From: JARBAU01 sp029237525 | GTDB taxonomy: Archaea; Thermoproteota; Nitrososphaeria; Nitrososphaerales; Nitrososphaeraceae | Direction: 5' to 3' | Assembly (NCBI GenBank): GCA_036555705.1 | Contig: DATBKT010000265.1 | Coordinates: forward strand, 1-8,691 | DNA: 8,691 bases | Part shown: positions 1 to 5,054 of the stretch, piece by piece | Layout: the number at the start of each line of letters is the position of its first letter | Numbering within the stretch: the first letter of the stretch is position 1 | Translations under genes and position numbers: made by a program | Notes under the pieces: model-generated | Told to the model about the DNA's origin: nothing | The model's database searches: none | What the model saw: the letters and a program-made list of their open reading frames with translations, nothing else

Positions 1-13
1 ATAATAATATGAT

Positions 14-38
14 GGGTACATTGCCATGCATTGTACCC
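14..38. repeat. Imperfect hairpin, GGGTACA / TGTACCC arms
   Basis: GGGTACA at 14-20 is the exact reverse complement of TGTACCC at 32-38. After one T-T mismatch the stem continues for three more pairs (22-24 with 28-30) around a 3-nt CAT loop. No T-tract follows, so a simple archaeal terminator is not supported. It could be an operator or an RNA stem belonging to a gene left of the window. The structure is seen directly; any function is unknown. Confidence 0.5.
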
Positions 39-545
39 TGAGTGGATTGTAAATAGTTCATTTCGATACAGGTGACAATAGATAGAAATTAGTTCGGCTT
101 ATAAACTTTGAAATCAGTTATGATCTTTGGTTGTAGTATCAAACGATGATAGATCTGCTTATCCCACTTGTCATATGTAATTTAATAACAAACGCTTTCG
201 ATTGAACGTACAAAAGTGATATCGTAAACCAAAGATACATCATACATAACATAAATGCAATGTGGAACTGCATTTGGGTATTGAGACGTAATTCAGTCGC
301 TGGAGTATGTGGATGGTAACAAATATGTGGGCTCATGAGTGACCAATGATCAGTAATATATTAGCAACATCAAGTAATGACCAATATTCCTCAGATTGTA
401 GACTAATCTTGGCAAATTTCTAGACTGCTACCGATACTCGGCATATTGGGAATAATTTTAGAAATAAATTGAGAATTTGAGATGTGGTTATAACTGACAA
501 CACTTCATATTCTATTTGTTTGAGATACTATTAATTCATTGACTA

Positions 546-560
546 GAGACTGAAAGTCTC
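546..560. promoter_or_regulatory. Perfect dyad GAGACT-GAA-AGTCTC, possible operator
   Basis: GAGACT (546-551) and AGTCTC (555-560) are perfect reverse complements around a 3-nt spacer, the size of a site for a dimeric repressor or activator. The dyad lies about 60 bases upstream of the TATA-like element that precedes the metal-transport operon. A metal-responsive regulator of the DtxR/MntR or Zur type would be a natural candidate given the genes downstream. That link is inference and rests on one copy of the site only. Confidence 0.35.
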
Positions 561-617
561 AGTATAGGGTGAATTTTGAGGGATCTGTTCAAAACTATTT
601 CTGATCTGAACTCCAAC

Positions 618-627
618 ATTTTTAAAT
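618..627 (+). promoter_or_regulatory. TATA-like box of the metal ABC operon
   Basis: ATTTTTAAAT resembles an archaeal TATA box. Initiation about 25 nt downstream would give a leader of roughly 65 nt before the ATG at 715. That leader is long enough for the Shine-Dalgarno-like GAGGT seen at 704-708. A second AT-rich candidate (near 635-647) cannot be excluded. Confidence 0.35.
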
Positions 628-703
628 GGCAATCAATTAATATTATTGGATAAAGTTGACGATATTGCAGGATAGTAATAAAGGCCTATTCATTATGGGA
701 ACT

Positions 704-708
704 GAGGT
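704..708 (+). promoter_or_regulatory. Ribosome binding site GAGGT setting the ATPase start
   Basis: GAGGT ends 6 nt before the ATG at 715 and matches the anti-Shine-Dalgarno core of archaeal 16S rRNA. A further GAGG abuts the ATG directly (711-714). The next in-frame ATG at 778 has no such element, so 715 is preferred, although the first 21 residues are not part of the conserved ATPase fold. Confidence 0.55.
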
Positions 709-714
709 CTGAGG

Positions 715-1452
715 ATGACTGATGTCGGCAGAGGCCGGACAGAGAGCTCTAGTCATTCTCAGATCGAATCCAACAATATGCTAGTTGTTTCTGGTCTAGG
801 CGTAACCTCGCAGAATAAGAGAGTCCTTGAAGACGTAAGTTTCAAAGTCAAGAAAGGAACATCTCTTGCAGTCGTTGGTCCCAATGGAGGCGGCAAGACC
901 ACTCTGTTTAGAGCACTGCTGAATCTTATCCCATACACCGGTACAATAAAGTGGAATGATGAAGTAAGAATCGGCTATGTTCCTCAGAGTCTTGTCTCTA
1001 CGGATTTGCCCATACTAGTCGAGGAGTTTCTGAGATTCAAACGCAGAACAAATTATGAGGCATGCCTAAGTTCAGTTGGTCTAGATAAGGCAATTCTCAG
1101 ACAAAGCCTTGGTTCTCTTTCAGGAGGAGAGCTCCAACGTGTTCTGATCGCATGGGCGATAGTGGACAACCCGAGCGTGCTCCTGCTTGATGAACCAACC
1201 TCTGGTGTCGACATAGGTGCCGAGGAGCCCATCTATGAAAAAGTGAATCATCTAAAAAGGGAAGCTGGAATAACGGTTCTCCTGATTTCTCACAATATGC
1301 ACGTAGTTATGCATTACTCAGATTACGTGTTAGCCCTAAATAAGGACGTCTTGTTCTACGGTGATACAAAGAGCCTGACTCATTCGCAGCTATTGAGTAT
1401 AATATTTGGAAGTGAGTTCGCTTTGACAGAAGAAGAACACTATAAAGAGTAG
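715..1452 (+). CDS. znuC: Zinc/manganese-type ABC transporter, ATP-binding protein
   Basis: This is the cytoplasmic ATPase that powers a metal-ion importer of the Znu/Mnt/Tro class. All ABC motifs are visible in the 245-residue product: Walker A GPNGGGKTT (55-63), Q-loop Gln91, signature LSGGELQR (135-142), Walker B LLLDEP (156-161) and the H-loop His193 in ISHNMH. The first 21 residues, rich in Ser, Arg and Glu, extend beyond the usual family start; an ATG at 778 would remove them, but the good ribosome binding site favours 715. The permease gene begins 10 nt after the stop, so the two form one operon. Zinc is the most likely substrate by family, but manganese or iron cannot be ruled out from the ATPase alone. 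The gene symbol indicates the family only. Confidence 0.88.
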   Translation: MTDVGRGRTESSSHSQIESNNMLVVSGLGVTSQNKRVLEDVSFKVKKGTSLAVVGPNGGGKTTLFRALLNLIPYTGTIKWNDEVRIGYVPQSLVSTDLPILVEEFLRFKRRTNYEACLSSVGLDKAILRQSLGSLSGGELQRVLIAWAIVDNPSVLLLDEPTSGVDIGAEEPIYEKVNHLKREAGITVLLISHNMHVVMHYSDYVLALNKDVLFYGDTKSLTHSQLLSIIFGSEFALTEEEHYKE

Positions 1453-1462
1453 ACAGTTCTCC

Positions 1463-2272
1463 TTGTTGGATACCATTACTTTAACTTTAGGTATCATAGT
1501 TGGTGTATTTGTAGGCTCAACAGCAGGCTATCTTGGTTCTATAATGGTATCAAGACGCATGGCCTTGGTCGGTGATGCACTTTCGCATGTTGCTCTCCCT
1601 GGCCTTGCACTTGGAATATTGTTCAACTTCAATCCGTTCATTGGCGCATTCTCATTTTTGGCGACAACGGTGATTGTTACGTGGTATCTTCAAAAATCAA
1701 CAACTCTCTCAGTCGAGGCCATCATAGGAGTAATCTTTGTTTTGGCACTTTCGATTGGCATTCTTATCACCCCAAAAGTAGATCTCCTCGAGGCATTATT
1801 TGGTGACATTTCGAAAATTACTCTCATGGACACAGTAATAACAGTTCTAGTGTCTCTCTTCGTGATTTTGGTAGTAAAGAAAATTTACGAGAAATTAATC
1901 ATTGGCATGATTTCTAAAGAACTCGCCGTCGCAAACCGGATAAAGGTCGAGAGTATAAATTTGATCTATCTCTTGCTAGTTGCAACAATAGTGGCAGTAG
2001 GAATAAAGGAGGTTGGAACGCTGCTAGTAGGAGCATTAGTAATAGTTCCTGCAGCCGCAGCAAAGAATATCAGCTCCACCCTCTCTGGTTATTCCCTTAT
2101 GAGCGCTATATTCGGCCTTATGAGCGCAGTATCAGGCGTGATTCTATCAATCTACGTGAATGTACCAGCCGGGCCACTTGTCGTGATAGTGGGCACGGTT
2201 ATCTTTGCTGGAAGTGTCGCAATAAACTCATTTTCAAAGAGAGTTAAGACTAAGAGAGCATCCACAGCATAA
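1463..2272 (+). CDS. znuB: Zinc/manganese-type ABC transporter, ABC-3 family permease
   Basis: This is the integral membrane channel of the metal importer and partner of the ATPase just upstream. The 269-residue product has about seven to eight hydrophobic segments and family landmarks: GDALSHVALPG (37-47), the cytoplasmic LFGDIS loop (112-117), GTLLVGALVIVPAA (185-198) and NVPAGPLVVIVGTVIF near the C-terminus. It ends in a basic tail. The start is a TTG at 1463, or the adjacent TTG at 1466. There is no in-frame ATG before the upstream stop at 1424, and no clear ribosome binding site, so translation may be coupled to the ATPase gene. ABC-3 importers need an extracellular binding protein (ZnuA/TroA type). 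None is encoded on either side in this window, so it must be supplied from elsewhere or be dispensable. Confidence 0.87.
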   Translation: MLDTITLTLGIIVGVFVGSTAGYLGSIMVSRRMALVGDALSHVALPGLALGILFNFNPFIGAFSFLATTVIVTWYLQKSTTLSVEAIIGVIFVLALSIGILITPKVDLLEALFGDISKITLMDTVITVLVSLFVILVVKKIYEKLIIGMISKELAVANRIKVESINLIYLLLVATIVAVGIKEVGTLLVGALVIVPAAAAKNISSTLSGYSLMSAIFGLMSAVSGVILSIYVNVPAGPLVVIVGTVIFAGSVAINSFSKRVKTKRASTA

Positions 2273-2330
2273 ATAAGCTTTGCATTAATGTCTATTTTGA
2301 GGAAAAGCAGTATAACTTAACTATAGATCA

Positions 2331-2345
2331 ACAAAAATTGAATTA
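2331..2345 (-). terminator. Oligo-U terminator for the pyrophosphatase gene
   Basis: Read on the minus strand, about 30 nt past the pyrophosphatase stop, there is a CAATTTTTGTT stretch (the A5 run is at 2333-2337 on the plus strand). Short U-tracts of this kind are the usual archaeal termination signal. The two converging operons share this 98-nt interval, and I see no equally good U-tract for the plus strand. Confidence 0.35.
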
Positions 2346-2370
2346 TAGAAGTTTTCTAGAGTATTTAGAA

Positions 2371-2880
2371 TCACCGTTTGGATTTATATCTTTCAGATGC
2401 CTCAAGAATTAACTTCTTCGCGACTTGCTTGCCTCTCCATCCTAATATCTTTACGTATTTGCCTTTTTCCAAGTCCTTATGGTGCTCGACAAAGTGTTGG
2501 AGTTTACTGCGCATATGTGTTGGCATATCTTCTATGTCGGCTATATTCGAGAAACTAGGATCCACCTTTGTTGCTGGCACTGCAATAATCTTTGAATCAG
2601 TACCTTCCTGATCTTGGGAGAGTAATACTCCCACTGGACGTGACCTTATAATAGAACCTGGAGTTAAGGAATAGTTTCCTAGCACAAATGCATCCATATG
2701 ATCACCATCCTGTTCTCTAGTGTTTATGATATATCCATAATTGCATGGATAAATCATTTTTACTGCCAATATCCTATCTACGATTATTATCCCAGTTTTG
2801 ACCTCCATTTCATATTTAATATTGCTATTTTTAGGAATTTCAATTATTATGTTGACCTCAAATAATGTGTCTTCCAACAA
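2371..2880 (-). CDS. ppa: Family I inorganic pyrophosphatase, divergent paralogue
   Basis: The enzyme hydrolyses pyrophosphate to phosphate in the cytoplasm and pulls biosynthetic reactions forward. Compared with the E. coli enzyme, these are visible: IEIPKNSNIKYE with Lys22 and Glu24 (13-24), Arg36, YPCNYGY (44-50), the metal-binding acidic motif DGDHMD with Asp58, Asp60 and Asp63, a downstream Asp95 in GTDSKIIAVP, and EKGKYVKILGW (138-148). All core metal ligands are present. The family signature normally has Pro or Glu after the second Asp; here it is His61. At 169 residues it lacks about 15 N-terminal residues found in typical homologues. The start is TTG at 2880 (or 2877). An upstream in-frame stop at 2901 leaves no ATG. 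A TATA-like CTTTATAG lies about 30 nt upstream on the minus strand, consistent with a nearly leaderless mRNA. The divergence suggests a second, specialised copy, which is inference. Confidence 0.9.
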   Translation of the reverse strand: MLEDTLFEVNIIIEIPKNSNIKYEMEVKTGIIIVDRILAVKMIYPCNYGYIINTREQDGDHMDAFVLGNYSLTPGSIIRSRPVGVLLSQDQEGTDSKIIAVPATKVDPSFSNIADIEDMPTHMRSKLQHFVEHHKDLEKGKYVKILGWRGKQVAKKLILEASERYKSKR

Positions 2881-2907
2881 GTTTGTTGTTTCCAGACCTC
2901 AAAGATA

Positions 2908-2916
2908 CTATAAAGA
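2908..2916 (-). promoter_or_regulatory. TATA-like box for the pyrophosphatase gene
   Basis: On the minus strand this reads CTTTATAG. Its centre is about 32 nt from the TTG at 2880, the distance expected for a leaderless or nearly leaderless archaeal transcript. A second possible box, ATTATAAGT, lies at 2952-2960 and would give a longer leader. Confidence 0.35.
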
Positions 2917-3048
2917 TTCAATTACTAATAATTTTTACTAGTTGTTGTTTTACTTATAATAGGATAACTAAAAAAGTATTGGGTTGCAAGAAATATTCGT
3001 CTTATTTTAAAACTTTAACATATCTTATTACTGGTAGCAATATCTATA

Positions 3049-3255
3049 ATGGATTTAATTATATCAATTTTATTCCCATAAGAATACGAGTTTTTGAAAC
3101 TCATTGTAGTTACACTAATCCGGACGAAAAAATTAATTGGTACGCTGATGTATTTTTCTGGTGTGATTTTTGCTACTGCTACCGGTTCTGCATTGTTTAC
3201 CTGGGTCAATTATAAGTATCTTAACAGACAGGACAAAAAAGACTACAATACCTAA
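3049..3255 (+). pseudogene. Small one-helix membrane protein interrupted by an in-frame TAA
   Basis: An ATG at 3049 opens a frame that meets TAA at 3079-3081 after MDLIISILFP. The same frame then continues without interruption to a TAA at 3253, encoding a protein-like sequence with a hydrophobic segment (around FSGVIFATATGSALFTW) and a charged tail (NRQDKKDYNT). A TATA-like ATTTTAAAAC at 3004-3013 sits at a good distance for the ATG at 3049, which favours a 68-codon gene broken by one nonsense change. Alternatively a functional 53-residue protein could start at the TTG at 3094. A longer 116-codon frame overlapping on the same strand has an implausible composition and was not chosen. No family is recognised. 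Confidence 0.35.
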
Positions 3256-3287
3256 AGGTGCTACAAGAGTATCAAGACCAAATCCCA

Positions 3288-3309
3288 TTTTCTTATTTTA
3301 TTATTATTT
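3288..3309 (+). terminator. T-rich terminator after the small membrane gene
   Basis: A pyrimidine-rich tract with T4 runs begins about 33 nt after the TAA at 3253-3255. No stem precedes it. Its composition matches the U-rich stretches that end archaeal transcripts, but the call rests on composition alone. Confidence 0.35.
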
Positions 3310-3431
3310 AGCTCTTAGTATTACAAATCTAGCCTTATAGATCACATAGCTAATATAGCTATTGCAATTCTCTATGCTATTGTTTTATACCATTTTTTGG
3401 TTCATTTCAGCCTGTATTGTGACTGAAAATG

Positions 3432-3450
3432 CTATAGTCTATAGTCTATA
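3432..3450. repeat. Tandem CTATAGT heptamer, about 2.7 copies
   Basis: CTATAGT occurs twice in exact tandem and is followed by CTATA. The array is short and AT-rich and sits in a non-coding interval. It could be chance or a small regulatory repeat. Confidence 0.45.
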
Positions 3451-3537
3451 TTGCCAGAAAATCTAATTGTTGGATAATTTAGTCGCAGCAAAAATGCAGT
3501 GGACTCTGCGTTGACGATAGCAGACTTTTAGAGTTTT

Positions 3538-3551
3538 GTTATAATTATAAC
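3538..3551. promoter_or_regulatory. 14-bp palindrome GTTATAATTATAAC before the zinc-finger gene
   Basis: The sequence is a perfect palindrome about 65 bases upstream of the ATG at 3617 and upstream of two TATA-like candidates (AATAGTTATA at 3571-3580 and GTATTTTTAA at 3591-3600). It could be a binding site for a dimeric regulator. AT-rich palindromes of this length do arise by chance in sequence of such low GC. Confidence 0.3.
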
Positions 3552-3616
3552 GAGAATAAGAATGTAATAAAATAGTTATAGGATTGCACTGTATTTTTAA
3601 TCGGAAGTGAGATACT

Positions 3617-3778
3617 ATGAACGAGAGACTATATAAGTGTCGACTTTGTAATAAGACGCTTCATGAATTGGAACGTTTTAGTCATTTGAGGGATATTCAC
3701 AACGTTAGTCTCGACATTTTGTATAATCCCGTATTCGTGAATTCAATGTATTTACCGTATGCAGACTATATAAAATAG
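3617..3778 (+). CDS. Single C2H2 zinc-finger miniprotein (53 residues)
   Basis: The 53-residue product contains one classical C2H2 finger at residues 8-28: Cys8-x2-Cys11-x11-His23-x4-His28, with Tyr6 before the first Cys and Leu24 after the first His, as in nucleic-acid-binding fingers. The remaining 25 residues are uncharged and aromatic-rich with no recognised domain. Small one-finger proteins are common in Thaumarchaeota and other archaea; roles in DNA or RNA binding or protein contacts are assumed but mostly unproven. TATA-like elements at 3571-3580 and 3591-3600 would give a short leader or none. The frame ends at TAG 3776. It is monocistronic, followed by non-coding sequence rich in palindromes. 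The finger pattern is clear; the function is not. Confidence 0.72.
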   Translation: MNERLYKCRLCNKTLHELERFSHLRDIHNVSLDILYNPVFVNSMYLPYADYIK

Positions 3779-3834
3779 GATATCAATATTACCAATGACA
3801 AATAGATTAGCTGGTTATTAAGATAAGATAAAGG

Positions 3835-3864
3835 ACTGCTGTCAATGTCCGACTTGACAGCAGT
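3835..3864. promoter_or_regulatory. Perfect 11-bp inverted repeat (ACTGCTGTCAA / TTGACAGCAGT)
   Basis: Arms 3835-3845 and 3854-3864 are exact reverse complements separated by an 8-nt spacer. As RNA this would be a strong hairpin; as DNA it is a large dyad. It lies about 55 bases after the zinc-finger stop and 60-100 bases before the next start codon. It is the first of three adjacent inverted repeats that share TGTCAA/TTGACA-like cores. No T-tract follows, which argues against a plain terminator. Confidence 0.6.
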
Positions 3865-3877
3865 AGTTGTCAACTAC
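3863..3877. promoter_or_regulatory. Odd palindrome GTAGTTG-T-CAACTAC
   Basis: Two perfect 7-bp arms flank a single T. The dyad immediately follows and overlaps the end of the 3835-3864 repeat, and its TTGTCAA core repeats the TGTCAA of that element. It fits a homodimeric regulator site placed upstream of the TATA-like box of the next gene. The binding protein is unknown; the winged-helix-like product of the next gene is one candidate (inference). Confidence 0.5.
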
Positions 3878-3881
3878 AACT

Positions 3882-3893
3882 CTACATATGTAG
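3882..3893. promoter_or_regulatory. Palindrome CTACATATGTAG
   Basis: This perfect 12-bp palindrome follows the previous dyad by 4 nt. Its neighbourhood can also pair differently: AACTACA (3872-3878) is the reverse complement of TGTAGTT (3889-3895). The transcript, or the DNA, could therefore switch between alternative stems. Confidence 0.45.
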
Positions 3894-3902
3894 TTAACAA
3901 AG

Positions 3903-3910
3903 CTTAAAAA
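3903..3910 (+). promoter_or_regulatory. TATA-like box CTTAAAAA
   Basis: This AT-rich element follows the palindrome cluster. Initiation about 25 nt downstream would fall near 3930, between the two candidate starts at 3923 and 3941, so it favours ATG 3941 with a short leader. Confidence 0.35.
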
Positions 3911-3922
3911 CATGATTTTTCA

Positions 3923-4240
3923 ATGTACTTGCACATCATCATGAATGTTAACACAGACGCTTCAAATGATGACAAGCGCATCATCATCAGTAGTTTTATG
4001 CAGGAACTTTGTAGGCTCGACAGCGACGCTAATACAGTCCATGAGCACGGGAACGATGTTACTGTAGAAGAAATACGACACCGGGTTTTGCGTGCTTACA
4101 GTCTTGAATACATAATACCATTTCTCAGAGAACATAGACTCGAAAATAGAGGTAGTGAACCATTCGAGTTTTTGGATGGCGAACAAAGAATTAGGCTAAC
4201 TGACGCAGGACGAAACCGCTGCGATCAATATGGTCTTTAG
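3923..4240 (+). CDS. Small winged-helix-like protein (105 or 99 residues)
   Basis: No named family is certain. The product is soluble and highly charged. Residues 49-75 look helical (EEIRHRVL then LEYIIPFLREHRL), followed by a short linker and a beta-wing-like end IRLTDAGRNRC (90-100). The L/I-x-L-T-x-x-G-x pattern after a helix ending in HRL is typical of the wing of small archaeal winged-helix DNA-binding proteins. The start is either ATG 3923 or ATG 3941; the TATA-like box at 3903-3910 favours 3941. The gene is preceded by three adjacent palindromes, so autoregulation is a reasonable hypothesis. It appears to be a single-gene unit, with 144 nt to the next gene. A DNA-binding role is inferred from the pattern and the context only. 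Confidence 0.6.
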   Translation: MYLHIIMNVNTDASNDDKRIIISSFMQELCRLDSDANTVHEHGNDVTVEEIRHRVLRAYSLEYIIPFLREHRLENRGSEPFEFLDGEQRIRLTDAGRNRCDQYGL

Positions 4241-4343
4241 CATATCACTAATTGATTATGCTTAGTTGATAATCTTAATTAAGAATTAATTGAACCTGAA
4301 AAAGGGATATCATGAGCATAAAAAACCAGCTACAAAAATGCAA

Positions 4344-4354
4344 ACTCTTTTATT
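4344..4354 (+). promoter_or_regulatory. TATA-like box before the four-cysteine gene
   Basis: CTCTTTTATTC lies about 35 nt upstream of the ATG at 4385, a spacing that would give a leader of around 10 nt. A palindromic CTTAATTAAG (4274-4283) lies further upstream in the same 144-nt gap. Confidence 0.3.
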
Positions 4355-4384
4355 CATGAAGTTCGTGCTTGGAAGCGACAATAG

Positions 4385-4645
4385 ATGACAACCACAGCAG
4401 CAGGAGATACCACAAAAACATTGAAAAGAATTACATGGCAATCAGAGAATTGCTTATCGTGTAAGTGGTTCTCGCTGTCTGATCCTATCAATGCAGATAT
4501 ACTAACTAATGGTAGATGTGTTCATTCGGAACTCAATAAATTCAACCTTATTATTACTGGGAGGGATTGGTGTAACCTATTTGATGAAATTCCTCAAGAA
4601 CAAATAGATCAAATGCAAGAAAAGGCGATGCAAAGTGAGCAATAG
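4385..4645 (+). CDS. Four-cysteine small protein, HiPIP-like metal-binding pattern
   Basis: This 86-residue soluble protein has exactly four cysteines, Cys23-x2-Cys26-x18-Cys45-x17-Cys63, enough for one iron-sulfur cluster or one zinc. The order and flanks (CxxCKWF, then GRC, then GRDWCNLF) recall high-potential iron-sulfur proteins, which have CxxC, a third Cys 13-18 residues on, and a final GWC. HiPIPs are usually exported, but this protein has no signal peptide, so a cytoplasmic cluster protein or a structural zinc site is equally possible. The C-terminal 20 residues are Gln/Glu-rich and helical. It has its own TATA-like element and is probably monocistronic. The cysteine pattern is seen directly; the cofactor is inference. 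Confidence 0.65.
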   Translation: MTTTAAGDTTKTLKRITWQSENCLSCKWFSLSDPINADILTNGRCVHSELNKFNLIITGRDWCNLFDEIPQEQIDQMQEKAMQSEQ

Positions 4646-4678
4646 CTAGTTAAAAGAGATAACAACAGTATTACCAGC

Positions 4679-4691
4679 CTTTTTCAAAAAG
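4679..4691 (+). terminator. T5/A5 palindromic terminator after the four-cysteine gene
   Basis: CTTTTTCAAAAAG begins 33 nt past the stop at 4645. It provides a U5 tract in the transcript and, being palindromic, an equivalent tract on the other strand. Such tracts are the common archaeal termination signal. Confidence 0.4.
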
Positions 4692-4833
4692 AATGTAATT
4701 GCCTCGAATTTCTTGCATACGCAACTATAAGAATTGTATCAACCTGCAAAGTTAGGTTATTTCAATCTCCAACATTTCAGGGAAATCCGGCAATTAACTA
4801 TCTACGCATAATTCATTCATTCCTTCAAATAGC

Positions 4834-5022
4834 ATGATGCATTATGTAACTCATCGACCATTTGTATGCTTAAAGCATAGCCTTTTGCAGCAGATAATTT
4901 ATTCTTTAAGGCAGATGGATATTTCATCACACATAATAAAACTTGATGCTGCTAATATCTCTCTATTGTACATGTTATTTTTAGTGGTAGCGATACTAAT
5001 TTTCATTGGGAACATAAACTAA
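4834..5022 (+). CDS. Possible tail-anchored small protein (62 residues), doubtful
   Basis: The frame starts at tandem ATG codons and ends with a strongly hydrophobic 14-residue segment (LLYMLFLVVAILIF) next to a short polar tail, which would suit a C-terminal membrane anchor. The first 40 residues show no recognised motif. No ribosome binding site or well-placed TATA box is seen, and a competing broken frame overlaps it. It may be a chance reading frame. Confidence 0.22.
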   Translation: MMHYVTHRPFVCLKHSLLQQIIYSLRQMDISSHIIKLDAANISLLYMLFLVVAILIFIGNIN

Positions 5023-5054
5023 AAATGATTTCTTAGTCTCGTTTAGCTGACGTC

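Larger units (their letters stand above)
1..714. other. Long non-coding stretch upstream of the metal ABC operon
   Basis: No reading frame here looks like a real protein. A 65-codon minus-strand frame (139-336) has no start signal and an atypical His/Met/Cys-rich composition. The stretch contains an imperfect hairpin at 14-38, a perfect dyad at 546-560, a TATA-like box near 618-627, and two copies of TGACCAAT (340-347 and 379-386). I see no tRNA-like T-arm or other RNA gene. The substrate-binding protein that usually accompanies this class of ABC importer is not encoded here. Confidence 0.6.
3256..3616. other. Non-coding interval with T-rich tract and small palindromes
   Basis: No coding frame is supported. 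A T-rich run at 3288-3309 (CCATTTTCTTATTTTATTA and beyond) fits an archaeal terminator for the small gene to the left. The interval also holds the dyad ATAGCTA-ata-TAGCTAT (3346-3362), a tandem CTATAGT heptamer (3432-3450) and the palindrome GTTATAATTATAAC (3538-3551). The right end should contain the promoter of the zinc-finger gene. GC is about 20% in its last 60 bases. Confidence 0.5.
4646..5054. other. Largely non-coding interval with possible gene remnants
   Basis: CTTTTTCAAAAAG at 4679-4691 probably ends the four-cysteine transcript. Beyond it are short, broken protein-like traces. One frame at 4748-4798 reads KVRLFQSPTFQGNPAIN, which recalls the N-terminal motif of PhzF-type epimerases. 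Another at 4881-4943 reads PFAADNLFFKADGYF followed by six more residues before a stop. Neither continues into a gene. A 62-codon frame at 4834-5022 is listed separately at low confidence. Confidence 0.4.

Noticed and set aside
139..336. 65-codon minus-strand reading frame
   Set aside because: Implausible composition (His, Met and Cys clusters), no ribosome binding site or promoter, no recognisable motif.
340..386. Two copies of TGACCAAT as a regulatory repeat
   Set aside because: Only eight bases, two copies, and no relation to a promoter. Likely chance.
2378..2611. 77-codon plus-strand frame inside the pyrophosphatase
   Set aside because: Antisense shadow of a well-supported conserved gene.
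2865..3215. 116-codon plus-strand reading frame
   Set aside because: Rich in Cys, Tyr, Phe and Asn with no domain, and it overlaps the start and promoter of the pyrophosphatase gene. The frame at 3049-3255 is more protein-like.
3835..3864. Intrinsic terminator for the zinc-finger gene
   Set aside because: The stem is strong, but no T-run follows it and it belongs to a cluster of dyads next to the downstream promoter, so a regulatory role is preferred.
3962..4186. 74-codon minus-strand frame
   Set aside because: Antisense to the winged-helix-like gene, with no start signal and atypical composition.
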